Shown here piece by piece: positions 52,481-63,479 of a stretch of 64,000 bases of DNA. This stretch comes from Mycteria americana (lineage: Eukaryota > Chordata > Aves > Ciconiiformes > Ciconiidae), in NCBI RefSeq assembly GCF_035582795.1, contig NC_134369.1, forward strand, positions 56,668,001 to 56,732,000, written 5' to 3'. Within the stretch, counting starts at the first letter, position 1; every line of letters starts with the position of its first letter. The notes under the pieces are model-generated. The model had not been told where the DNA came from, did no database searches, and saw only the letters and a list, made by a program, of their open reading frames with translations. The translations under genes and the position numbers were made by a program.

Positions 52481-53000
52481 AAGGCCTTATGATATATTGG
52501 GATCATCATACAGGTTCACACTTGGGGTTTGTTGAGTGCCGTAAACTTTCTCAGGGGGTTATTTGCCCCAGCTCAATTCCTCATTTGGAAGATGCCACAG
52601 TGGCCAAATACACAATAACCTATCCCTTCCCTCTGGATCTTGAAATGTTGCACATTTCTTAAGTATCCTTTTCAAAGTGTTGTAGTATAATTAATTAGAG
52701 TAAGTATGGAAATTCTTGATAAATATTCCTTTCCTTTTAAGCCTTGGCCATTTTTGGCCTCAATGGCTTCCCAGGAAAACGAGATCCATATTTTAATCAC
52801 ATGTTGTTTGAAAAATACAGTGACACTTGCTGTAGTCTCTATGTGGGGGGTACTTTACAGCTCTCTTGAGGGTAATTAAGATCAAAATCTTATTTTTCTA
52901 TGGCTGATAAAGTCTAGAATGCTTTTTGCAAAAGCAGGCCAAATTCTGATTCTAATAACATCTCTGCTTAAATGCAGGCCACTGTATGTTAATCACTATA

Positions 53001-53028
53001 TGATTAAAATCAACATTGATTTTAATCA
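53001..53028. repeat. Perfect 28-bp inverted repeat
   Basis: The arms TGATTAAAATCAA and TTGATTTTAATCA (13 bp each) are separated by CA. It has the same 13+2+13 geometry as the palindrome at 40811. Confidence 0.9.
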
Positions 53029-53289
53029 ATTATTTTACTGGCTGTAGTATTCATATTCCCTCCAAACTCTTCTGAGTACTGTTGAACAGCTGTTTTCCTC
53101 TATTTTAGGAGAGGCTTAAAAATGATGGGTGAAGTCTCTTGTCTATAGTGATTTACTTTCCAAATTACTTTGAGGGGAAAACATGAATTTAAATGTTTTT
53201 TTTTTTATAGTTTTGTAAACTAAAAAGTGCATAGTCATAATTATTTTTTCATTGTAATGATTCTGTATTTATTTCATTTTATTCAACAG

Positions 53290-53460
53290 ATCTTGGGCAA
53301 TCAATTTTTTACACTACAACATGCTTACTTCCTTTTCTCAATGATGATATTTTGAGTACTTTACCCTATACAATGATTTCAACACTAGCTACCTTTCCTC
53401 CATTTCTGCACAAGGATATTATAGAGTATCTCAGCACATCTTTTCTGCCTATGGCTATAT
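53290..53460 (+). CDS. UNC79: UNC79 coding exon 4
   Basis: A 171-nt exon between TTCAACAG| and GCTATAT|GTAAGT. It completes Asp150 and encodes LGQSIFYTTTCLLPFLNDDI through STSFLPMAI, ending with one base of codon 207. The pattern of hydrophobic helices suits the HEAT-like repeat fold expected for the family. Confidence 0.97.
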
Positions 53461-54214
53461 GTAAGTAGAACTCATTCTAGTATTGTTATGTCTCAGAAAA
53501 CATGGTGCACTGCTATAATAGTATCAGACTGTAGGAGTCAAAGTTTGATCTGTCATAGAATTGTAATGGGACATCAGTCTACTGTATGTATATATGTAAA
53601 ATAATTCCATGTGACTATTTTTCAAAGGGAAATAATTCTACAATTTTTATTTATTTATTATGCTCTGTTGCTGTGTGAATTCTTCCTTCATTTAAAGGGT
53701 GAAATTTAGCTTCTTTAAGAAACACACTGTTTTCAGACTCGTAGAACTTTCAGTGCCAGCAGTGGGAGTTTTGAATACAGAATCAATGGACAAACTGCTC
53801 CTGAAACGATAGATGCTATAGCAACATGCGTAATTTTTGCATCTGGACTAAAGCTGGATGTACAAGAATTACTCTTCTAAATGTAATGATGTGATGAATT
53901 TCTGATTTTTCTCCTTCCCTCTCTTCTCGGCATTTTCTCTTTAAGTTCTGTACTAAATAGCTGTGTCTGTAGTGTCTCCTGTCCATAAGTGTTAAGACTG
54001 AATGTGACAGTGCCTGCCTTTTTTTCTCTTTCTTTCTTTTTTCTTTCCCCACCGAGGGTGTCACATGATTACATAAGTTCATAATCCCTGCTGAATGTGA
54101 ATCCTGAGGTGTGTTCTGAATGCTCGTCTATGTACCTGATAAAAAACTTGATGGGATTTCAGTAGCAGCGAGAAATTTAACCATATTCTGCGGATGGAAG
54201 CATTAGGATCAATA

Positions 54215-54435
54215 TTAAAAGTCAGTTTTAACCACAAGCCTTTTAACTGTGTGGGTAATCAAACACTGGAACAGTTTGCCAGAGAGGTTGCAGATTCTCC
54301 ATCCTAGCAGATGTTCAAAACACAACTGGACAAGGTCCTGAGTACCTGCTCTGGTTGGCCTTTGTTTGAGCAGGGGGGTTGGACAAGATGATCTCCAGAG
54401 GTCCCTTCTAACATCAACCATCCCATGATTCTGTG
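54215..54435 (+). mobile_element. CR1 LINE 3' end fragment
   Basis: Typical CR1 tail: 'aacactggaacagtttgccagagaggttgcagat', 'ggggggttggacaagatgatctccagaggtcccttctaacatcaac', ending in CATGATTCTGTG at 54435. It is a truncated avian-type copy in the sense direction of UNC79. Confidence 0.9.
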
Positions 54436-54599
54436 AGAATGTCTCCTTATCTGTATTCCAGACCTTTATGGAAAAACATGAACAACTTTGTAGAGATCAA
54501 CACTGGTATCATTTAAGCATATAGAAGATGCTGTTAGAACATGGAAAGACGCATGGTCCAGTGTTTTGAGATTAAGATTTTATGGAAATTTATCACCTA

Positions 54600-54710
54600 C
54601 ATTTTCTGGCTCTACCAGTCAGTGATCTTGGAGAAATCCCTTAACTCTTCTGTACTTCGGTTTCCCCATGTAAAATAGTCCCTTGTAAGACATTGCAGTG
54701 ATGTTTTCTC
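54600..54710 (-). mobile_element. MIR-like SINE remnant (antisense)
   Basis: 'gtgatcttggagaaatcccttaactcttctgtacttcggtttccccatgtaaaatag' matches the antisense MIR core (gaccttgggcaagtcacttaacctctctgagcctcagtttcctcatctgtaaaatg). Confidence 0.6.
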
Positions 54711-56433
54711 TGTTACCTTTGACAGGTCTAATAACAGTATGCAAATGAAAACTACTAAGATATATTTCATACATGTGTGCAATAGGTCCTCTTTGGGTTA
54801 AGAACCGAATGTTGCATTAAACTCATCCCATTACTGTTACTTGTTAAAGAACAGCTGATGTAGGTGACTTATCCTTTCCTATCTTCAGATCTGTAAAACT
54901 TCTCCAAAAGAACTGATTGAGCCAAATCCTTGGTTTACTTTATCAATACTATTCCCCAACTGCCCTTGGCAGAGACTGCATCCATGTAGAGCATGGGAGC
55001 AACCTTTGTCATCCTGCCTTTTTCCTCAAACAGTTTTGGTTAGATCTCTGTATGAAACCAGTCTGCTGCTCTTTAAATTTGGCTGCTAGTACTGTGTCCT
55101 ACTTTTCTGCTGATGGCCACATTTTAATTGCCAGGTTAGAGCTGCTGAGTGTTTTGCAATTTAAATCCATACAAATAGACCTTGCTGTAATAATTTGGGG
55201 GCTCTTATGTGTGTGGATGAGATTCAAAAAAGAATCAGTGAAGTGCAATGAAGAGAGCCATAGTAATGTTGGGTCATGTGGAGATGTACCAGATAGAAGA
55301 GAAAAATTCTCCATTTTCCCTTCCCTCCTTATTTTCCTGTCGAGTGCTCTTTTAATTAGTGTCCTAGTCTTTCCCCACCTGGAATGATCCGCTTCTTTAC
55401 AAGGCAAGTGCTGAACCTTTCCTTCCCCTAGTGTTCAGCTTTGAATCAAACTGAAAAGGAGGATGCAAGAGATTGTGTAAGCAGCTGGAGAGCCAGATGG
55501 GAGGGATGAAAGCATCTCACTGAACTGGTAGCTACAGTTCTGTGCTTCTATCCCAAATGCTTGGTATTTGGGCCCTGGCAGCCAGGCTTGGGAAAGTGCT
55601 GTGAGTGAGGGTGGGGAAGATACATACCACATCTCTGTGTAGGAGGTTGCCTTCAAAGCCATATTGCTGTGTTATAGTTCAGCAAATAAACACCTACACT
55701 CTTCAGGGTCTTTCCAAGTATACCATTTAATAGTAACCACTTCGTAGGAGACCAGAAGGAACTCTAGCCACTTTATGTGTGAAGTCAAAGTTACAACAGC
55801 TTAGCTACACTTCAGTGCTAGTGTTTATCATTATCTTAGCACAGTTCACATAACAAGGGGGACTAATTTTTCTCATATGTAACTATAACTTGAACTAATA
55901 CCCTGTGCTCCCTGAGGAGTAATCTGTGCCATACACCAACAGCCAGCAGCTACCACCAACCACAATGCTTCATCAGTATATCTCAACAGCAGGCTTTCCA
56001 TTTTTTCTTGTTTCTTTACCCTCCACTTCCTCCTTTCCTACAATCCAAGCCCTAGGTGCACTTGACTATACAAGTGACGTTGTTTTGACCAGTCTCTGGG
56101 TTCTGAAGGCAAGTGCCTGAGAAGATCACTGTCTTTGGTTAGTGCAGCTCTGAGAATGAAATCCTCCTGATCTGGAAAACCAGGTGTGCTCTCTGTGAAG
56201 CAATACCATATTCTTAGTCATATTTCTGTTCCAGCAGAAAAGGGGTTTCACCACCTCCAATACATAATGTTTCTAGTTTTTTAGGGTTTTTTTGTTTGGT
56301 TTATTTTAATGATAAGGTACCTTAGGAATTTTATTTGTATCAGTTGGAATCAGTTATATGCTATTCTCGCCTAATTTTCCTTGTTATACAATAGAAAATG
56401 TTTTCTTTTTTTTTTTTCCCCCTTTCTTTCAAG

Positions 56434-56526
56434 TGGGATCCTCAAAAAGAGAAGGTGTTCCAGCACATGTCAATCTGTCTGCATCATCAATGCTAATGAT
56501 TGCAATGCAGTACACATCAAACCCAG
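56434..56526 (+). CDS. UNC79: UNC79 coding exon 5
   Basis: A 93-nt exon between TTTCAAG| and AACCCAG|GTATGT. It completes Leu207 and encodes GSSKREGVPAHVNLSASSML then MIAMQYTSNP, leaving one base of codon 238. It is phase 1 at both ends, so skipping it would keep the reading frame and remove 31 residues. Confidence 0.97.
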
Positions 56527-57843
56527 GTATGTGTAAACATGCAACATGGTCTCATTCTCTCTAAAACTATGAGTCATGAAGTACTGTGTCAAATGCAATC
56601 AGAAAAGTTCAGATGATGGGAAAAATCTGTCCTGCCATCCAACACAGGATGAAAAATAAGTGATTTTAGTCAAAACTGGAATTTCTGAGCCTCATGCTTG
56701 AAGTAATTGTTATGGAGATAAGAGATCTCATTGTGATGAAGAAATAGCATTCAGGCCAGGATTGGAGGCTCTGATCTACTCTTGCTTGATATCAGAAAAT
56801 AGTGTTGATATATAACATCAGTGTTGGAGAGAAATCACCACTAACTTTGACTATAGAAATTCATAGTAACAGTTTGTCTTATACTATGATTCATATCCCA
56901 CCAAGTTCACAACTGATACTATTTTTTAAAGATGACAGGTAATGCTGGCTGCAGGCTCAACAGAACTATAATGAATGTAAATGTAGTTATAAGTATCTAA
57001 ACACAAGGCTATTCTCTCTCATTGTGACGCAGTCCTAGTTAAATCAGTGGGATCACATAGCCAAATCGAAACAAAATTTAACCTGAGGGAGCTGTTACAT
57101 GACATTACGATAGTCAACTATTTCCCGTTTTATGTAGATGGGTAGATGGTGTGTGTGGGGTGGAACCCCACACTGCAGTATGTGCATGAGAAGTGTCACA
57201 TCATGCTAACGTAGTTCACAGTGGTAAATAAAATCAGCACACCGTTTTTAAAAGGTACTCTCACAAGTTAGTTTTTTTCATGAAATGTTCTATTTTTGTT
57301 TGTGAATTCCATGTTCCAGCCATCTGAGGAAAATGTTGCCCTGTGGTTTTTGGGAATTCAAACACGTAAAGTAGTTCATTTGGCTCTCATGTTAGTTTGA
57401 TGCAGAGTGGATCCTATAGCCTTTGGTATACACAGGAATAATGTATTGTTACATGTGACTTCCATTACTGCCTCAAGAGGAATGACAAGATACCCATTTA
57501 CAGCTTTACACTGTGCCAGAGGGACAAAGTTTAAGTGAATTAGCAGGTATTCTTAAACTAGAGGCGTTTGAAAAAGATCTCCATTGCTGTGCAAAAAGCT
57601 GTACACTCATAATACTCATCTTACTCCATTTCTTGACAGAAACAAGTTACTAATATTTTATTTCTCATCTTTTGTGATGACTCTCAGGGCAATGATTCTT
57701 AAGCAAACTCTTTAAAATAAGAAGTAATTAAATGAGGTATAGAGTTTTGGACGGACAAAGCAAAGCCAATCAGCTAATTATGTCACTTCTGTAACTTGAA
57801 TTTCCATTTCAGTATTATGTCTATACTGTCTTTTCTCTCTCAG
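56527..57843 (+). other. UNC79: UNC79 intron 5
   Basis: 1.3 kb; no repeat, exon or RNA gene was recognised. Confidence 0.85.
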
Positions 57844-57899
57844 TGTATCACTGCCAATTGTTGGAATGCCTCATGAAATATAAGCAAGAAGTATGGAAA
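57844..57899 (+). CDS. UNC79: UNC79 coding exon 6
   Basis: A 56-nt exon between TCTCTCAG| and TGGAAA|GTAAGT. It completes Val238 and encodes YHCQLLECLMKYKQEVWK, ending in phase 0 at residue 256. Confidence 0.97.
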
Positions 57900-58540
57900 G
57901 TAAGTTTATGATCATATATGCTTATGGAAATGACTGTATTTGGATAGTAATGAAAACCAGATGGCTTGAAAATTGAACTGACTGTGTGCCAAGAAGTTAC
58001 AAATTCTCTTTATATCCAATCCTCCTTCTGATTATGGAGACGAAGGCCCTTCTGATTTTTAGTTTAAAGAAGCAGCGCCATGTTTTGTAGAACAGAGCTC
58101 CATTTCCTAAATACTATGTGGTTGTGGCTCCAATTAGCAGAAATTTCAGTAACAACCAATCTTCTCATTCATGTGGGACTGAACTTTTATGATGACTATT
58201 TGTGAGTATTGTCTTAGCCTGAATCTGATCTGGATCCAGTTATTTATCTATATCACACCTCTTCGCTCCATGGCTATACAGAGGCTTCATTTGCTGTATG
58301 TTAGTATACTATGGGGGTGGGCAGTAGCCATTGGATGCTCTGATCCAACTCGGAAGCCAATTGTGAACATATTGTTGAATTTAGTCATCTAATCTACTTG
58401 TAAGAGCATACAAAGGATGTTTGGTAGGGTATAAAATATGTATATTTTGTGTGTTCAGGTATCTTTGAACAGAAGTAATATATATTGAATTGTGGTTTTT
58501 TACCTTGCAAAATAAACATTTTGTATGTGTCTTTCCTTAG
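57900..58540 (+). other. UNC79: UNC79 intron 6
   Basis: 641 bp, the shortest intron in the window. Nothing else was recognised in it. Confidence 0.85.
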
Positions 58541-58670
58541 GATTTGCTATATGTGATAGCCTATGGACCGTCTCAAGTTAAACCTCCAGCCGTACAAATG
58601 TTATTTCACTATTGGCCCAATTTAAAACCCCCTGGGGCGATCAGTGAGTACAGAGGACTGCAGTACACAG
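58541..58670 (+). CDS. UNC79: UNC79 coding exon 7
   Basis: A 130-nt exon between TTTCCTTAG| and TACACAG|GTCAGT. It encodes DLLYVIAYGPSQVKPPAVQM then LFHYWPNLKPPGAISEYRGLQ, YT and one base of codon 300. The GPSQVKPPAVQMLFHYWPNLKP segment is a well-remembered block of the UNC79 N-terminal region. Confidence 0.97.
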
Positions 58671-60219
58671 GTCAGTGCAGCTGTTTTTGTATGGGCCAAA
58701 ATAAATATAAAGGAGATGATCATAAGTGTGTTAATGTCACATGTTTACAGTTCCGCGATGTATTTTGAAATCTTTTGTTCGATAAGTTGGTACTTTCATA
58801 AATATATACAATATCCGTTTCTCTGTATTTTCAAAAGATGTTATGAAAAATAAAAACTGTGATCATGGCTAGTAAACATATTGTGTTACTCCCAATACTA
58901 ACTAAACCAGAACAGGAGAAGAAATAAATACGGTGTACCAAATGGTCTGTGAAACTGCCTTCTTGGCTTCACAAGGGTTCTGGCTTATGTTCCTTTCAAT
59001 TATTGCTTTGGTTGCTTTTGTTGTGCCAGCTGCTATCACTCTTGCTGTTGCTAAGACTCCTTATCTGGCTGTTACTGTCAAAAAAAATCAAGTGATGTCA
59101 GGTGCAGTCAGTATAATGGATAAGTTCTCAAGGTTGACTATAGGGTGAAAATGAGAGACAAAGACAGCAATGCAGCTGGAGCTGAGTAGGCGGATGGTAC
59201 AAAGTCCTCTGTCCACCGGACTCCCCAGTGAAACTGATGGGATTGTGCTTCTATGGTGGGGACTGTCCAGCAGCAATTCATGACTTGCTTTTCCTGCTTG
59301 CCTGTCTCAACCTGTTTCAAATAATCTCTGTCATATGGGATATGTTTTGTTCACTTTTAAAATTTCTGGACCAGAATGCGACATTTTAAATAACAAAAAT
59401 GAAGGATTGGAAGAGACCTTGAAGACCCCCTAGACCAACTCAAGTATGTCCTGAATGTTCCTGATACGTTTGATCTGTTCTAAAGCCTTCCCTTGAAGGC
59501 TTGATAGATTTTCTTGACTTTTTTTAAAAATCATTCTTCTTGTGCTGCTCTGCATCACTTCTTTCATGCAAGCAGGTCTGTAAACTAAGCATGATACGCC
59601 ATCTGAACTGTTACTAGTGCTGGGTAGACTGGAATAATTTTCCTATATATAAAGTTTCTGTTAATGTATCCCAGAATGGGATGAGTATTATCTGCAGTTG
59701 CATGGCATTTTGACCTAGGGGCATCCTGTATAGCATCCAAGTGATGCCACTTGAACATACCTTTGTTGTTTACTTCTTGTCATTACAAAGCTAAGGCTCT
59801 TTCTGTGGCTGGACTATTTTTCCTTCATCATAGCTGTGTTTTCATTTTGCCTGGGAATGTTACTGAATTTACTCAGCTACTCCTACCATCCTGCTCCTGG
59901 AGTGGAAAGATAATTAATTAATTCAAGGTGTTGGTGAGATCAGGAAGTGTCTTCAATGGGGATGTCTGCGTCTTACTTTTTCCATTTCTTCGCTGAGTTC
60001 ATGGTTCATTTCATAATTATATCCCAAAGAAGTCAGTAGGCATATATATACTAGGTGGTTTATTGTAATTATTAGGCTTCCTGAGGAATGGCTAGGTCTT
60101 CTCTCATATTTGTATAGTACTTAGTACAAGAGGATCTTGTTCTCAGTTAATACCACTAGACCCAAAGAATATAAATGTATTTTCTCCATTTATTAATCAG
60201 CTGTGTTTTGGTTTTGCAG
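58671..60219 (+). other. UNC79: UNC79 intron 7
   Basis: 1.5 kb with an antisense, internally deleted CR1 remnant from about 59.39 kb. A 71-codon ORF at 58933-59148 with one hydrophobic stretch is considered incidental. Confidence 0.85.
59393..59830 (-). mobile_element. Old CR1 LINE fragment (antisense)
   Basis: Antisense CR1 landmarks are 'ggattggaagagaccttgaaga' (3' end region) and, after internal loss, 'gtgctgggtagactggaataat...tgttaatgtatcccagaatggg' and 'gcatggcattttgac'. This order fits an old amniote CR1 with deletions. The ends are approximate. Confidence 0.6.
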
Positions 60220-60284
60220 CCTGGAATCCTATTCATTGCCAGCACATTGAATGCCATAATGCGATTAACAAACCTGCTGTGAAG
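60220..60284 (+). CDS. UNC79: UNC79 coding exon 8
   Basis: A 65-nt exon between TTTTGCAG| and GTGAAG|GTACTG. It completes Ala300 and encodes WNPIHCQHIECHNAINKPAV and K, ending in phase 0 at residue 321. The clustered Cys/His residues (HCQHIECH) continue as CEEC in exon 9 and could form a metal-binding site; this is an inference from spacing only. Confidence 0.97.
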
Positions 60285-60774
60285 GTACTGCTATTTATTC
60301 AGGGGTCAAACCCAACTATCTAGGGGATGGGAGGTTGCGCTTTGACCCCAGCCATATGCTCTAGTTGTGTGCTGGTGACCAAGAGCAGGAGCTAAGGGAA
60401 CAGCAAAGCCTGTTGAGACCCAGGGGGCCAGAACTTTGTGAATATGTTCTTTGGCTGCCTAAAGCAAGATGGGATATTTCCTCCAACTGCTGTGGGCCAA
60501 GTCTTGGTATTGAACATGAGGATGGTTGCAGAGCACTTCATAAAATTCTAAGCTGGCTCATGGCTAATCCATGTAAATATTTTCGTGAACACATATATGT
60601 TTGTAAATATGTGCACAAATATTACTATATACAGGAAACATTATGTCAATTACATAGGTACATATTCACCTTGGTATCTTGATTGAGGTCATACAATGCG
60701 CCTACTCTGATTGTGGTCCTTTCCTTGGACTGTGTCCTAAAGGAAATATTAACAAAGCTTTACTTACCTCTTCT

Positions 60775-60905
60775 ACAGCCTCTTTGAGGGAGGTAAATTA
60801 TTATCTTTCCTGTTTATGTGGAAGGTAACAAAGTAAAATGGCTTGACCAGGATCAAAGCGCATTTTGATGGCAGAGGCAAGAACAGCATCCCAAGTCCAG
60901 AGCAT
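60775..60905 (+). mobile_element. MIR-like SINE remnant
   Basis: Landmarks of MIR in order: 'ctttgagggaggtaaattattatctttcc', 'ggaaggtaacaaagtaaaatggcttgaccaggatcaaag', and 'gatggcagaggcaagaac...catcccaagtcc'. Confidence 0.65.
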
Positions 60906-61678
60906 ACTACAGTGAGGTGTACTAATTAATTAGATTTATATCTAGTTAAATATGTAGATACAACCAATTTTCCTGGCATCAAGTCATATACTAACATAAT
61001 TACATTAGTCAAACAGTTCTTCAGTGAGCCTTTTCCACAGGCTATGATACTGATACGGCATAATGGTGACACTCACAAGTCCTGCAAGGGACCACTTTCC
61101 TGCCCACTCCAATCATTCTTCCTGATCCCTTTTCATAGGGAAAAAAGCTGGAAGGTGTTGCTTCATGTTGTAGTGATCACTAGATTCAGACTAATCACTG
61201 ATTAGAGCAAAATATCAATGACATTTACAGTTCCAAGCTTTGCAGATGAAATACCTGAATATTTTTGAATGATCTCTTAGCTTAACTTTGACAGAACCAG
61301 TCTTGATCAGCCATCACTCAGAAAAATGCAGCCTGTTGTCTCTTGGATAGATGAATGTAAATTTGGTTAACAACGATGAGAAACATTCAAAGAGGCATTT
61401 GTCTTTATAAATAAGATCTTGCACTTGAATGGAGTAAGAAACATTTTGATTTAAGTGGTTAAGATATTGCGTATACATACTGTTCAGCTTTTCCTTAAAT
61501 ACTACAAAACACTTAAATATGTATGTAACTGGTTGTTAACTGTAACTGTAACAGTTTTCTGTAACCAACTAATGTGGAAGGATAAAAGCTAATGCAAGAC
61601 ACAGTTTGGACCTATGTTGCCAAGGGAACTGTGGGTCCATAGTCTTCATTCTGTCACTGGAATTGTGCTGTATAGTTA

Positions 61679-61733
61679 TGTCCTGGTTTCAGCTGAGATA
61701 GAGTTAATTTCTATCTCAGCTGAAACCAGGACA
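61679..61733. mobile_element. 55-bp palindromic mini-LTR with two U3 tips and a 5-bp target duplication
   Basis: The left arm, 61679-61702 (TGTCCTGGTTTCAGCTGAGA then TAGA), is an exact reverse complement of the right arm, 61710-61733, around the centre GTTAATT. The left arm plus centre equals the first 31 or so bases of the solo LTR at 17030 with one difference (G to A at base 18). The element is bounded by AGTTA at 61674-61678 and AGTTA at 61734-61738. Both outer ends match the U3 tip. A normal LTR would end in a U5 tip (AAACCATGACA or AAACCACAACA). It has TG...CA termini and the same 5-bp duplication length as the three solo LTRs. Confidence 0.85.
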
Positions 61734-62182
61734 AGTTAACAACTGTGATGACTGAAAATTGGATTTTGCTGGAAGAGGTGTTACTGAGAGAGAAAAATCT
61801 AGACTTACATTACCTTGTCCTAAGCAATGGGTCCTCTAAGTAACTATCTCTTTGGAAAAAAAAAAAGTAAGTTTGTCATGACTATGCAATGTAAATGTGT
61901 AACACAAAATATACTTGTCTTTCAGAGAGTGATAATACTGATATTGAAATATGTCCTGTTCTCTTCCCATAGGCTCTCATTTTCAGTTACAACCCTCTCT
62001 TTGTTAGAAATAATTTGAGATCCTGTACTGCCAGATGCTGAGTACCGTCTTTCAGAATACTAAATGCTCTCAACACATATCAAAGCTGTGTTATGTTGTA
62101 TATCCTAGCATTAATGTGTTGAACTTTCTCAGTGAACTTCAGTGAACAGAGGTGTTAATTCTTTTCCTTCTCTGTGTTTCAG

Positions 62183-62271
62183 ATGTGCATTGACCCATCC
62201 TTGTCTGTGGCTTTGGGTGATAAGCCACCTCCCCTATATCTTTGTGAAGAATGCAGCCAGAGAATTGCAGG
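62183..62271 (+). CDS. UNC79: UNC79 coding exon 9
   Basis: An 89-nt exon between TGTTTCAG| and ATTGCAGG|GTAGGT. It encodes MCIDPSLSVALGDKPPPLYL then CEECSQRIA and two bases of codon 351. The exact donor is fixed by the join to exon 10, which restores Gly351. Confidence 0.97.
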
Positions 62272-63438
62272 GTAGGTAAACTAAGAGCTGGGAAATGATC
62301 AGGTATGGTCAGACTCCAGAGTTCAGAAGTCTGGAGTTATGCTTTTTTTCAGTATGATTAGCATATAATTTATATAGATAACCCTGTTGAAATATACGGA
62401 GCAGACTGCCACTCAGTGTGAATAAGGAGTACAGAAATTTACGCCACATGATAGGCATTTGCATCTAGGTTGAACAGTAGTGAGTTTTAAAGTTAAGATC
62501 TCTGAATGAATTAATACTGTGGGATGCATTGACTATGATAGGGGAACCTTATTAATGTACAAGCTTTTGCTTATGAAATGTTTTTTCTCCTTATCCTTTA
62601 GTTGTTGTTAAAAGCAGGACATTACAATGAAAGGTCTTCCACAGAGACTTCATTACTTTTCTGTAACATGTATTTCAGATTATTCTCTAGGCTATACTGT
62701 GAAGCAGCAGAGTAAAGATTTGAAATTGGTCCAGGCTTGTCCAGTACCTGGAAGGAATATAGCCTGAGATGAATTAACCTCACTTTTTTTTTTTTTTAAA
62801 TTTTATTTTTATTTTTTAAAATTGCTAATTTGGTTTGCATTACTTTGCAAGATCTGCTTAAGGGGAGTTCCAATCATTAGTTCAAATGGACAAGGTTACA
62901 GGTAGTTCAGAAGCTACATGGGTTTTTTTGTCCCCAGTTTAAGACACCTTTATATCACACCAGCTGTAGGAAAAGCAGTTACATCTCACCTTAGATTTTT
63001 AAGTCGTCATTGATTTAAAGGTGCAGGAAAAAGTAATTGAATTTGGTAGAAGCATAGCTTCTAAGGAGACTCACAGAAAATGGTACTGGTACATTTTTTT
63101 TCTATGTTTGTCTGTTATTCTTCACTATCATTTCTTAGCCATCAGACTTTCAGAGCACACGCTATTTTAATTTGATAAATTAATGCCTTAAAAGTAATTT
63201 TTTGAAAGCCTTGAACATGGTGGACCAACATCAGCAAAGTGGTAATTTGCAATAAGACAGGCATAACAAAGAGAGGTAATGTAAAGCAGCCTGCAATTTC
63301 TAAAACTACATTTGTAAAAAAGCAGCTTCAGAATAATGTCAGTCCTACTGCATTAATTTAGATGAACTTCCTCTGTGCAAAAATAAATGCATATATAAAT
63401 AAAAAATGGAAAGCTAATTAGATATGCAATTTTTATAG
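62272..63438 (+). other. UNC79: UNC79 intron 9
   Basis: 1.2 kb of AT-rich DNA with a T-run near 62786; no repeat family or exon was recognised. Confidence 0.85.
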
Positions 63439-63479
63439 GGATCACAATGAATGGTTGATTGATGTTCTGCTACCACAAG
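63439..63479 (+). CDS. UNC79: UNC79 coding exon 10 (last in window)
   Basis: A 41-nt microexon-sized exon between TTTTTATAG| and CCACAAG|GTAAGA. It encodes the end of Gly351 then DHNEWLIDVLLPQ and one base of codon 365. The short length and phase 2/phase 1 borders mean that skipping it would shift the frame. The protein continues in exons to the right of the window. Confidence 0.93.

Larger units (their letters stand above)
49898..53289 (+). other. UNC79: UNC79 intron 3
   Basis: A 3.4-kb intron dominated by an old sense-oriented CR1 fragment (50.7-52.04 kb) and a MIR remnant (52.34 kb). It also holds a perfect 28-bp palindrome at 53001-53028, roughly 260 nt before exon 4. Confidence 0.85.
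53461..56433 (+). other. UNC79: UNC79 intron 4
   Basis: 3.0 kb. Contains a short CR1 3' end (54.2-54.44 kb) and an antisense MIR-like remnant (54.6-54.7 kb). An ORF of 156 codons at 54917-55387 is interrupted by no splice signals but resembles no family and is treated as chance. The acceptor has a long pyrimidine tract (56401-56431). Confidence 0.85.
60285..62182 (+). other. UNC79: UNC79 intron 8
   Basis: 1.9 kb with a MIR-like remnant (60.78 kb) and the 55-bp palindromic LTR-tip element at 61679-61733, about 450 nt before exon 9. Confidence 0.85.

Noticed and set aside
54917..55387. 156-codon ORF in UNC79 intron 4
   Set aside because: No flanking splice signals in phase, no recognisable domain, and in the middle of an intron.
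58933..59148. 71-codon ORF with a hydrophobic stretch in UNC79 intron 7
   Set aside because: Alanine/valine-rich run could suggest a membrane segment, but there is no conservation evidence or gene structure.
61679..61733. DNA-transposon MITE as the explanation of the palindrome
   Set aside because: The arm sequence matches the U3 tip of the LTR family in this window, and the 5-bp duplication equals that of the solo LTRs. A MITE with the same tips by chance is unlikely.
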